The notes below the pieces were generated by a model. It searched no databases. It was not told the DNA's origin and saw nothing but the letters and a program-made list of their open reading frames with translations. Of a stretch of 64,000 nt of DNA, positions 52,122 through 59,816 are shown piece after piece. Source of the stretch: Martelella sp. AD-3 (lineage in GTDB: Bacteria > Pseudomonadota > Alphaproteobacteria > Rhizobiales > Rhizobiaceae); assembly GCF_001578105.1 (NCBI RefSeq), contig NZ_CP014275.1:4055001-4119000 (forward strand). The letters run 5' to 3'. Every line of letters begins with the position of its first letter. Positions within the stretch are counted from its first letter, which is position 1. Made by a program: the position numbers and the translations under genes.

Positions 52122-53228
52122 CTATTCCGCCGCAATCAGGCTTTCGAGTTCCAGCGTGTGGCCGGCTCTCAGCGTCTTGGTCCGAAGATAATTGACATTG
52201 TCGGCGGTGACCGTGCCGGTGACGCGGACATGGCCCGATACGTCGATGCCGTTTGCGCGCAATCCGTCAATCTTGGTCGGATTGTTGGTGTGCAGGATGA
52301 CGCTGGGAATGCCGAGCAGGCGCAGCATGGAGGCGGCCGCCTCGTAACGCCGGTGATCGCTTCCAAGGCCGAGTTCCGCATCGGCGTCGATCGTGTCCAG
52401 GCCCTGATGCTGATAGCCATAGGCGCGCATCTTGGCGCCGATGCCGGTGCCGCGCCCTTCCTGATCGAGATAGACCAGCACCCCGCCGCCGGCGGCTTTC
52501 AACTGCTTCAAACCGTTGCGAAGCTGGTCGCCGCAGTCGCATTTGAGCGAGCCGGAAAGGTCGCCGGTGATACAGGAGGAATGGATGCGCACCGGCACCG
52601 GCGCGCCGAGATCCGGTTTGCCGACGATGATCGCGATCTGGTCCTTTTGCGCCAGCCCGCCGCGGAAGACGGCAAAGTCCGCATCGCCGATGTCCTTCAG
52701 CGGCACCCGCGTGCGCACAACCTGCTGGAAATTCTGCCGGGCGGCATCGCTTTGTCTCAGGGTTTCAAGTCCAATGCCCTGGCAGGCGGAAAACCGGCCG
52801 TCTTCGGGCCCGATCTCGCCGGTCACCATGGCCGGCAGCAGGAGCGCCAGCCGCGCCAGCTCCTGCGCGGCCGCCGAAAGAGGATCGGCCGGGGACCAGA
52901 CGACGGGTTTTGCCCCGGAAAGCGCATAGGCAAGCCTCGAGGCCTCATCGAAGCCGACACCGGCAAGCGGCACTGCAATGCCGTCTTTCGCGCTTATGCC
53001 GATCCGTTCGGCGCGCTCGCCCGTCAGAACCAGGCTGTGGCGATCATCCATGGCGCGGGCAAACTGGTCGAACACAGCCGGCGCCACGCAATCGAGCGCC
53101 AGCGCGGCGATCCGCCTGTTGCCGTCACGCATGATCACCGGTCGTCCGAAACGCAGTTCCGCGACGGCCCGCTCCACCTCGGCCTCAGGGGAAAGCGTCG
53201 TGAAGTCGAAACCTGGATCGTGCGTCAT
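52122..53228 (-). CDS. ribA: GTP cyclohydrolase II with degenerate N-terminal domain
   Basis: A 368-residue protein. The C-terminal half (about 185-368) is a complete GTP cyclohydrolase II: the three zinc cysteines lie in HSSCITGDLSGSLKCDCG, followed by DQEGRGTGIGAKMRAY and HTNNPTKIDGL. The first 165 residues resemble a decayed dihydroxybutanone-phosphate synthase domain, because the acidic EDRENEGD-type motif of that enzyme is absent (PVIMRDGNRRIAALALD instead). It therefore opens the imidazole ring of GTP but probably makes no butanone phosphate. I chose ATG 53228 (GGAGAC upstream); an extension from 53369 is not supported. It may be a second, pathway-specific copy. Confidence 0.9.
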   Translation of the reverse strand: MTHDPGFDFTTLSPEAEVERAVAELRFGRPVIMRDGNRRIAALALDCVAPAVFDQFARAMDDRHSLVLTGERAERIGISAKDGIAVPLAGVGFDEASRLAYALSGAKPVVWSPADPLSAAAQELARLALLLPAMVTGEIGPEDGRFSACQGIGLETLRQSDAARQNFQQVVRTRVPLKDIGDADFAVFRGGLAQKDQIAIIVGKPDLGAPVPVRIHSSCITGDLSGSLKCDCGDQLRNGLKQLKAAGGGVLVYLDQEGRGTGIGAKMRAYGYQHQGLDTIDADAELGLGSDHRRYEAAASMLRLLGIPSVILHTNNPTKIDGLRANGIDVSGHVRVTGTVTADNVNYLRTKTLRAGHTLELESLIAAE

Positions 53229-53292
53229 TCTTGTCTCCTCCAAGGGCGCCGTGCCGCAATCGACAGGCGGCAGCGGGCACCCGGAAAATGCG

Positions 53293-53307
53293 TTGCGTCT
53301 GATGCAA
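53293..53307. promoter_or_regulatory. Palindrome in the ribA / MDR dehydrogenase divergent region
   Basis: TTGCGTC and GATGCAA around a central T; 6 of 7 pairs complementary. Located 65 bases before ribA and 141 before the dehydrogenase, a fit for a shared operator. Confidence 0.35.
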
Positions 53308-53447
53308 AGAACGTATTTTCTTCCCAAGTGGTTCAGTCTGTTGCACAAAAAACAGGAAATGAAGCGCACATTCGCGTGATCCGGAACAAAGAACGCGCCG
53401 TTGACGTCTTCGAATGAACGACAACCGCTTGCTCCAGGGAGGGGTCA

Positions 53448-54428
53448 TTGTCAAAAAAAGAACGGCGTCTTGAGGCAACGGCCCTTTGGTTTCCCGAGGC
53501 CGGACACGCCGCCCTGCGATGCGAAACGCTGAAAAGCCCGGGCAGGGACGAAGCGCTTGTCGAGACGCTTTTCACCGGGATCAGCCGGGGCACCGAAAAC
53601 CTCGTCTTTCACGGCAGGGTGCCGGAAAGCGAGCGGGAGCGCATGCGCGGCCCCAATATGGCGGGCGATTTTGCCTTTCCGGTGAAATACGGCTATTCCG
53701 CCGTCGGCAGGGTCGCCGAGGGCCCGGGCGATCTTTCCGGCCGGCTTGTCTTCTGCCTTCATCCCCACCAGGACCGGTTCGTTGCGTCCGCCGCCATGCT
53801 TTCCGCCCTGCCCGAGGACCTGCCGCCGGAACGCGCGATTCTCGCAGCCAATATGGAAACCGCGCTGAACATCGTCTGGGACGCTGGCATCCAGCCGGGC
53901 GATATCGTTGCCGTTTATGGAGCCGGCACCGTCGGCTCGCTGGTGGCGTTCCTGGCTTCGTCCATTCCGGCGACCGAGACGACGCTGATCGATCCCAACG
54001 GGAAACGGGCCGCGCTTGCAGAAAAGCTTGGCCTAGCCTTCTCGACAGGCGATCACGCAGGCCCTTTCGATGTCGCCGTCAATGCCTCGGGCTCGGACAA
54101 GGCACTTGCCGCAGCCATCGCGGCAGCCGGACAGGAAGCGCGGATCGTCGAGGCAAGCTGGCACGGCAGCGGCACCGCCTCCATCCCGCTCGGCGGGCCG
54201 TTTCACGCGCGGCGGCTTTCCATCGTCAGTTCCCAGGTCGGTTCGCTGCCGCCCTCACACCGCGCCCGCTGGACATTTGCCCGGCGCATGGAAAAGGCGC
54301 TGCAGCTTCTTGCCGACGCCCGCCTTGACGCGCTGATTTCGGGCGACACTTCATTCGGGGAGCTTGAGGCGGCCTATCCCGCCATCCTGTCGTCTCCCGA
54401 GACGCTCTGCCACCGCATCCGCTATTGA
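53448..54428 (+). CDS. MDR-superfamily dehydrogenase-like protein lacking zinc ligands
   Basis: A 326-residue medium-chain dehydrogenase/reductase. The NAD(P) site GAGTVGSLVAF is at 158-168. The catalytic-zinc Cys (CGTD in ADHs) is replaced by SRGTE (46-50) and the GHE motif by YGYSAVG (81-87), resembling BchC-like members that have lost or altered zinc binding. It is read from a TTG at 53448 with an excellent GGGAGGGG ribosome site, the only start that fits. The next gene begins 11 bases later. It probably oxidises or reduces a side chain in the pathway; substrate unknown. Confidence 0.82.
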   Translation: MSKKERRLEATALWFPEAGHAALRCETLKSPGRDEALVETLFTGISRGTENLVFHGRVPESERERMRGPNMAGDFAFPVKYGYSAVGRVAEGPGDLSGRLVFCLHPHQDRFVASAAMLSALPEDLPPERAILAANMETALNIVWDAGIQPGDIVAVYGAGTVGSLVAFLASSIPATETTLIDPNGKRAALAEKLGLAFSTGDHAGPFDVAVNASGSDKALAAAIAAAGQEARIVEASWHGSGTASIPLGGPFHARRLSIVSSQVGSLPPSHRARWTFARRMEKALQLLADARLDALISGDTSFGELEAAYPAILSSPETLCHRIRY

Positions 54429-54439
54429 GGAAAACAAAC

Positions 54440-54838
54440 ATGTTTGCTGTCGAGGTTCGCGATCACATCATGATCGCCCATTCCCTTCCCCGTCCGGTCT
54501 TCGGGCCCGCCCAGGCCATGCACGGCGCGACCTTCGTCACCGATGCGGCATTCTTCACCGCCGATCTGGACGAGGACGGCCTGGCGGTCGATATCGGCGC
54601 GGCGACCACGGTGCTTGGCGATGTCCTGAAGCCGCTCAACTATCAGAACCTCGACGAACTGCAGGCCTTTTCCGGCAAGGTGACCACAACCGAGGTGATT
54701 GCCAAATATATCTTCGACCAACTTGCCGAAGCGGTTGCGGAAGGCAGGTTGGGGCCGGGCAGCGACAGGATCCGCAAGATCCGGGTCACGCTGCACGAAT
54801 CCCACGCAGCGCGCGGCTGGTACGAGGCGGATCTGTGA
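54440..54838 (+). CDS. PTPS/QueD-like protein with altered active site
   Basis: A 132-residue protein of the 6-pyruvoyl-tetrahydropterin synthase / QueD T-fold. Family features: HIMIAHSLP (first zinc His H14), MHGATF (H28), the TTTEVIAKYIFDQL helix and the terminal LHESHAARGWYEADL. The third zinc ligand of HGH is Ala30 and the catalytic Cys normally six residues before H28 is Gly22, so ordinary PTPS or QueD chemistry is unlikely. It follows the dehydrogenase by 11 bases and overlaps the glycosyltransferase start, in keeping with a pathway on a GTP-derived pterin or pyrimidine. Confidence 0.85.
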   Translation: MFAVEVRDHIMIAHSLPRPVFGPAQAMHGATFVTDAAFFTADLDEDGLAVDIGAATTVLGDVLKPLNYQNLDELQAFSGKVTTTEVIAKYIFDQLAEAVAEGRLGPGSDRIRKIRVTLHESHAARGWYEADL

Positions 54839-55872
54839 GGCTTGTCTTCGCCTATCCCGGGGATCTTCAGCTTCGAACCGGCGGCTATGGCTATGACCGG
54901 CGGCTGATCGCGGCGCTTGAAGATGCCGGCTGGCAGGTCGATCTCCTGCCGCTCGGCGAAGGATTTCCGGACGCCGCTCCCTCAGCGATTGCCAAGGCGG
55001 AACAGGCGCTCTGCGCGCTTGCCGACGACACGCTGGTGATGATCGACGGCCTTGCCTTCGGCGTTCTGGACGCCTTTGCAGCGCGGCAAGGCGATCGACT
55101 GAAACTCGTCGCCCTGGTGCATCATCCGCTGGCGCTCGAAACCGGCCTGTCGCGCGAGCGGGTCGAGACCTTTCGGCAATGCGAGACCCGCGCGCTCGAA
55201 CATGCCCGCCAGATTGTCGTCACCTCGCCCGAAACGGCGCGGGAGCTGGAACGAGGTTTCGCAACCAGCCGCGACAGGATTACCGTCGCCGTGCCCGGCA
55301 CCGATCCCGCGCCGCAGGCACGCACAAGCGCCGGCGCGCCGCATGTTCTTTCCATCGGCTCGCTGACGCCGCGCAAGGGGCACGACATCCTCGTTGCCGC
55401 GCTGAAACGGGTCGAAGACCTTGCCTGGACCGCGACGATTGCCGGCAGCCGCAACCTCGATGGCGAAACCGCGGCGGCGATCGAACGGCAAATCGACGCT
55501 TTGGGGCTTGGCGGAAGGGTTCGCCTTGCCGGTGCGGTGGAGGAGACGGGCCCGCTTTATGCCGGCGCCGATCTGTTCGCGCTCGCCAGCCGCTATGAGG
55601 GCTATGGCATGGTCTTCGCCGAGGCGCTTTCGCACGGACTGCCGATCATTGCCTGCCGGGCCGGAGCGGTGCCCGACGTGGTGCCCGAGGAGGCAGGCTT
55701 TCTCGTGAACGTCGATGACGTCGACGCCTTTGCCGTTGCCCTGCGAAGCGTGATCGCCGATCCCGACATGCGCCGCAGCAAGATGGAGGCAGCCCGCCGC
55801 GCGGGAAGCGCGCTTCCGCGCTGGGAGGAAACCGGCCGCATTGTTTCGGACATGCTGGAGGAGCTGAGATGA
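54835..55872 (+). CDS. Glycosyltransferase family 4-like
   Basis: A 345-residue GT-B fold glycosyltransferase. The N-terminal lobe has GGYGYDRRLIAALEDAGW and VALVHHPLALETGL, the C-terminal GT1/GT4 nucleotide-sugar site has SIGSLTPRKGHDIL and YEGYGMVFAEALSHGLPI with the E-x7-E motif. I start it at the GTG at 54835, which overlaps the PTPS-like stop. It overlaps the methyltransferase by four bases. Combined with the neighbours it may attach a sugar to a pteridine, pyrimidine or lipid carrier (inference). Confidence 0.88.
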   Translation: MRLVFAYPGDLQLRTGGYGYDRRLIAALEDAGWQVDLLPLGEGFPDAAPSAIAKAEQALCALADDTLVMIDGLAFGVLDAFAARQGDRLKLVALVHHPLALETGLSRERVETFRQCETRALEHARQIVVTSPETARELERGFATSRDRITVAVPGTDPAPQARTSAGAPHVLSIGSLTPRKGHDILVAALKRVEDLAWTATIAGSRNLDGETAAAIERQIDALGLGGRVRLAGAVEETGPLYAGADLFALASRYEGYGMVFAEALSHGLPIIACRAGAVPDVVPEEAGFLVNVDDVDAFAVALRSVIADPDMRRSKMEAARRAGSALPRWEETGRIVSDMLEELR

Positions 55873-56660
55873 GTTTTGATGCAGACTGGCTGACCCTGCG
55901 CGAACCGGCGGACAGGGCCGCCCGGGACGAAACGCTTGTCGCCGCATTTGCCCGCCACCTTTCAGGCGCCGAGAAGTCCCTCGTCATCGATATCGGATGC
56001 GGGACCGGCTCGACGCTTCGATGCCTGGCGCATGCCGTGCCCGCTGACAGGAACTGGCTGCTGCTCGACAACGACCCTCTGCTTCTCGCGGAAGCCGAAC
56101 GCCGGAGCAAAGCGCAATCCGGGGTTTCCCTGCGCAGGCACGACCTCAACGATCTTGTCGGGCTGCCGCTGGAAGACGCCGCAATCGTCACGGCATCGGC
56201 CCTGTTCGATCTCTGCTCGGAGGATTTCACAACGCGGTTTGCCGAGCGGCTCGCCGCCTGCTCGGTCGGGCTTTACGCTGCGCTCAACTACGACGGCCGC
56301 ATCGCCTGGTCGGAGGCTCATCCGCTGGATGAGACGATGGTCTCCGCCTTCAACCGGCACCAGCAGACGGACAAGGGTTTTGGCGTGGCGCTCGGGCCCG
56401 AAGCGGCGGCGCGCCTTGCGGCGCTCTTCGGCGATCATGGTTTCCGGGTTGAAACGGCCGACAGCCCCTGGCATCTTTCGCGTGACAACGCCGAGCTTCA
56501 GAGGGCCTTCATCGAAGGGTTCCGCCAGCCATTGCAGGAGATCGGCGGGATGACGACGGCCGATATCGACGACTGGATCGCCTTCCGGCTCGCCGCGATC
56601 GAGAAGCCCGACAGTCATTGTATGGTCGGCCACACGGACCTATTGGCCCTGCCGGTCTGA
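55869..56660 (+). CDS. Class I SAM-dependent methyltransferase
   Basis: A 263-residue methyltransferase. Motif I is LVIDIGCGTGSTLR (about 38-51), with the acidic LLLDNDPLLL at the end of strand 2 and ALFDLCSEDF near motif IV. The C-terminal half carries LNYDGRIAWSEAHPLDE and HLSRDNAELQRAFI. It is translated from the ATGA overlap with the glycosyltransferase. Its end overlaps by 21 bases the convergent RibD-like gene. Substrate unknown, presumably the product of the neighbouring enzymes. Confidence 0.85.
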   Translation: MSFDADWLTLREPADRAARDETLVAAFARHLSGAEKSLVIDIGCGTGSTLRCLAHAVPADRNWLLLDNDPLLLAEAERRSKAQSGVSLRRHDLNDLVGLPLEDAAIVTASALFDLCSEDFTTRFAERLAACSVGLYAALNYDGRIAWSEAHPLDETMVSAFNRHQQTDKGFGVALGPEAAARLAALFGDHGFRVETADSPWHLSRDNAELQRAFIEGFRQPLQEIGGMTTADIDDWIAFRLAAIEKPDSHCMVGHTDLLALPV

Positions 56661-57401
56661 AAGCGGGCAATCGAACAGGATATCGCTGCCCAGATTGTAG
56701 ACCTCCGCCGACGGACGCCGCGCATCGGCAAGCCGCGCGACCGGGACCAGATTGATGCCGCTCGGCCCGGCGCCGATAATCAGCGGCGAAATCGCGACAT
56801 GCAGGCGATCAACCTGCCTCTCCTCGATGAAGCGGGCAATGGTGCGGGCGCCGCCTTCCACAAGGATACGGCGAAGCCCGCGCGCGGCCAGCGCATCGAC
56901 AATGGCCGCCGTTGCCAGGCCATTTCCGGAAGGTTGCAGACGCAGCGTCTCGGCGTTGGGCAGGCCTTTCTCGGGCGCGTCAGCGCTCTTTACCACGATC
57001 ACCGGCGCGCCGCCGTCGTGAAACAGGCCCTCGCTGCCATCAAGGGCGCCGTTGCAATCGATGACCACGCGCACCGGCGACGGGCCTTCGACAAGCCGGA
57101 CGGAGAGGCGGGGATTGTCGGCCGTCACCGTGTTGACGCCGACGATCACCGCGTCGACCAGCGCGCGGCAGCGATGCAGGTGGGCAAGGCCGTCGGGGCC
57201 GGAAACATCCATCGCATCGCCTGACGGCGTGGCAATCCGCCCGTCGAGCGACTGGCCGACCTGGGCGATGATGAACCGGCCGCTCGCGCCGGCGATCGGC
57301 CGGTAAAGCGCCATCGCCGGGTCCTCGCCCGAGACAGCTTCTCCGACGCGACGCGAGACAAGCCGCTGCCAGACGGCGTCGCTCATGGCGATTGTATTCA
57401 T
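56640..57401 (-). CDS. Stand-alone RibD C-terminal (5-amino-6-ribosylamino-uracil reductase-like) protein
   Basis: A 253-residue DHFR-fold reductase matching the C-terminal half of RibD, with no deaminase domain. Signatures: AQVGQSLDGRIATPSGD (45-61), VGVNTVTADNPRLSVR, ILVEGGARTIARFIEE and PLIIGAG. Such proteins reduce the ribosyl chain of the pyrimidine that GTP cyclohydrolase II makes. The N-terminal 40 residues form a separate extension of unclear role. It sits 3 bases after the cytochrome b561 stop, in that operon, and converges with the methyltransferase. Confidence 0.88.
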   Translation of the reverse strand: MNTIAMSDAVWQRLVSRRVGEAVSGEDPAMALYRPIAGASGRFIIAQVGQSLDGRIATPSGDAMDVSGPDGLAHLHRCRALVDAVIVGVNTVTADNPRLSVRLVEGPSPVRVVIDCNGALDGSEGLFHDGGAPVIVVKSADAPEKGLPNAETLRLQPSGNGLATAAIVDALAARGLRRILVEGGARTIARFIEERQVDRLHVAISPLIIGAGPSGINLVPVARLADARRPSAEVYNLGSDILFDCPLSDRQGQ

Positions 57402-57404
57402 GTC

Positions 57405-57962
57405 TTACAGGATCCGGTAAAGGGTGAAGTCGCGCCGGATCACGTGGTGCATCAGCACCGCGCCCATATGAAGCACGAACAGGACGGCGAGGATCCAGGC
57501 GCTGGCGAGATGGATCGCCGACAGCGTCCAGGCGATATCGGGCGCCTTGCCAATCGGGCTCCAGATCGGCAGCACGCCGAACCAGCTGAAGGGAAAGCCG
57601 TGCGCGTTGGTTGCCAGAAAGCCGCTCAACGGCATGATGATCAGAAACAGGTAAAACAGTCCGTGGACAGATGCCGCGACAATCCGTTCGATCCGTGGCC
57701 CGTCTTGCTCGGGCTTGCGCGTCAGCAGGCGGTTGCCGACCCTCAAGAGCATCAGCCAAAGCACCAGAAAGCCGAGACTTTCATGGATCATGTAGAAATC
57801 GAGCGACACCTCGTTCTTGACGAATTTGATGACCATGCCGAGCGGCCATGTCGCAAGCACCAGCACGGCGATCAGCCAGTGCAGGATGCGCGATGTCGCC
57901 GGATAACGCTCGACCGTGATGGACAGGCGCGATGGCTCGCGCGGTCCCGAATGTTCGGCCAA
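57405..57962 (-). CDS. Cytochrome b561-like membrane protein
   Basis: A 185-residue, four-span dihaem membrane cytochrome. Helix 1 starts RILHWLIAVLVLATWPLGMV with its haem His, helix 2 has MIHESLGFLVLWLMLLRV, and the others carry the remaining His ligands (HGLFYLFL, HLASAWIL, HMGAVLMHH). It would move electrons across the inner membrane. The gene precedes the RibD-like gene by 3 bases, raising the possibility that it supplies electrons to the pathway. It is divergent from the PaaX-like regulator. Confidence 0.88.
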   Translation of the reverse strand: MAEHSGPREPSRLSITVERYPATSRILHWLIAVLVLATWPLGMVIKFVKNEVSLDFYMIHESLGFLVLWLMLLRVGNRLLTRKPEQDGPRIERIVAASVHGLFYLFLIIMPLSGFLATNAHGFPFSWFGVLPIWSPIGKAPDIAWTLSAIHLASAWILAVLFVLHMGAVLMHHVIRRDFTLYRIL

Positions 57963-58167
57963 TCCAACCTCCCGATCCGCGAGACGCCGTCAACGCCGCG
58001 CGCATGAAAACCAACATGCTGCGTAATACGCCCAAACGATAGCAGCGGATCGCAAAAGCGCAAGCTTGCGTCGGCCGGCCTTACTGGCGATCGGCGCGGG
58101 CTCGGCCTATAAGGGGCAGACCGCGCTGCGGCATTCTGCGACGGTGACCTTTCAGAGGCAGGAGGAC

Positions 58168-59037
58168 ATGGGCAAAGCATCGGGCCTTGAAGAGGGCGAA
58201 AGAGGGACGATCCAGGACATCCTGGGCACAGGCAGCCCGCGTGCCAGCAGTTTCATCGTCACGCTTTATGGCGATGTCGCCGCGCCGCGCGGCGGCACCT
58301 TGTGGATGGGCACGCTGATCGAAAGCTGCGCTGCTCAAGGCATTTCCGAAAGCCTGGTGCGCACCGCGGTTTCGCGTCTCGTCGAGAATGGACGGCTGAC
58401 GGGAGAGCGCATCGGGCGCAAGAGCTATTACCGACTGACCAAGGCCGCTGAACGGGAATTTGGTCGCGCCGCCGAAATCCTTTATGCGCCGCCGCCGCCG
58501 CCGAAAGGCCTCCTGCTGGCGCTCGGCGCGCGCGACCTGCCGCAAGGCTGGGTCCGCATCGGCCCGGAGGCAGCGCTCGCCCCGGAAGGCGCCGCAGGCC
58601 CGGAGGACGGCACCGTGCTGGCGACGGAGACGCTTGCGGGCGCCGAGAGCCTTCGGGATCTCGCCCGAAGGCTCTGGCCGCTTGAGGCCGTCAATGCCGC
58701 CTATCGCGATTTCATCGAGGCCTTTTCTCCGGTCCAGGCCGCGCTCGCCGCCGGCCTGCCGCCCGACGGCGCCATCGCGCTGGCGCTGAGACTGAGGCTC
58801 GTAGACCATTTCCGCGCCGCCGCCCTTGCCGATCCGCGCCTTCCGGCGCAAGCGCTGCCGGCGGACTGGCCGGCGGATGTGGCGCGGCGGCTTTTCGTCA
58901 CCCTCTATCTGGCGGTCACGGCGCAGGCGGACCGTCATATCGGGCTCGCTTTGCGAAACAGCGACGGCTTGCTGCCGGAACAGACCACAATGACGGATTT
59001 CCGCGTCAACGCCTTGCGCCGTGAATTTGCGACCTAG
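58168..59037 (+). CDS. PaaX-family transcriptional regulator
   Basis: A 289-residue regulator. Residues 20-100 form the PaaX winged helix (FIVTLYGDVAAPRGGTLWMGTLIESC, SESLVRTAVSRLVENGRLTGERIGRKSYYRLT), then a run of seven Pro (APPPPPPKG, near 112) and the PaaX C-terminal domain (about 170-285). The usual WxGxW central segment is not recognisable, replaced by GARDLPQGWVRIGP. PaaX binds phenylacetyl-CoA in E. coli; here it lies about 15 kb from the paa operon but no other Paa regulator is in the window. Start ATG 58168 with AGGCAGGAGG. Confidence 0.85.
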   Translation: MGKASGLEEGERGTIQDILGTGSPRASSFIVTLYGDVAAPRGGTLWMGTLIESCAAQGISESLVRTAVSRLVENGRLTGERIGRKSYYRLTKAAEREFGRAAEILYAPPPPPKGLLLALGARDLPQGWVRIGPEAALAPEGAAGPEDGTVLATETLAGAESLRDLARRLWPLEAVNAAYRDFIEAFSPVQAALAAGLPPDGAIALALRLRLVDHFRAAALADPRLPAQALPADWPADVARRLFVTLYLAVTAQADRHIGLALRNSDGLLPEQTTMTDFRVNALRREFAT

Positions 59038-59093
59038 AGCGCCGAGCGTCCATTCGGACGCACGGCGTCCAAGGCCTCCGACCGCAGAACATT

Positions 59094-59594
59094 TCAGCGT
59101 GGACGCTTTTCCGCGTGCAGTTCGCCCGTCGCCAGCACCGGCGAGGCATCGATGCCCTCGGCGTCGAGCATGGTCGCGACGCGCTCGAGCGAGGCGATCA
59201 ACTGGGCCTGTTCCCAGTCCTTCAGCGATTCGAAGGCCTGGACATAGCGCTGCTGGAGAGCGTCCGGCGCGCTTTCGACCATGGCGCGGCCTGAATCGGT
59301 GACCGTGACATTGGTCTGTCGGCGGTCTGTCCTCGACGGCACCCGCTCCACCATGCCGCGCGTGACGAGCTTGTCGACCAGCGTGGTGACGGAGGCCTGG
59401 CGGATGCCCATCTGGGTCGCCAGCGCCTTCGGCGTCACGCTGCCGCGCTCCTCGACGATCTGCAGCACGCGCAATTGCGCCGGCGTCAGCCGCGCCGACT
59501 GCGCCAGATCGCGTTCGTAATTTTCAGTGGCGCGGAGAATCCGCCTGAGGGCGATCAGGCTCTGATCAACGCGGTCAACGGGTGTCGTCGTCAT
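59094..59594 (-). CDS. MarR-family regulator, probable EctR-type
   Basis: A 166-residue MarR protein. The winged helix covers about 35-105 (SARLTPAQLRVLQIVEERG, VTPKALATQMGIRQASVTTLVDKLVTRGMVER, RTDRRQTNVTVTDSGR), with N- and C-terminal dimerisation helices. It is divergent from ectA, the position of EctR repressors in halophilic and methylotrophic bacteria. A palindrome near the ectA start is a candidate site. Regulation of ectoine genes by it is inferred from position only. Confidence 0.88.
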   Translation of the reverse strand: MTTTPVDRVDQSLIALRRILRATENYERDLAQSARLTPAQLRVLQIVEERGSVTPKALATQMGIRQASVTTLVDKLVTRGMVERVPSRTDRRQTNVTVTDSGRAMVESAPDALQQRYVQAFESLKDWEQAQLIASLERVATMLDAEGIDASPVLATGELHAEKRPR

Positions 59595-59776
59595 GTCTCC
59601 ATTATTGCACGAAGGAAAACGCCTTCAACAGCAAAAAAACGAGATAAATAATTAGTCATTGTGAATCTTCCGAGCCCCTTGAGATTCATAGGCTTTCGGC
59701 TGATTTTGCTGTTTTTACTCATTTTTATGGTTTTGTGACGATGCCCGCCTAAGGGTTGATGTTTCCGACAGAGTTA

Positions 59777-59799
59777 TTTACTTAGGAAGCCTAACTAAT
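59777..59799. promoter_or_regulatory. Candidate EctR/MarR operator before ectA
   Basis: Core arms TTAGG (59782-59786) and CCTAA (59790-59794) around AAG; extending each arm to 10 bases (59777-59786, 59790-59799) gives 8 of 10 matched pairs. It ends 17 bases before the ectA ATG, where bound repressor would cover the start of the transcript. Confidence 0.6.
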
Positions 59800-59816
59800 C
59801 GAAACGAGGTCATACG

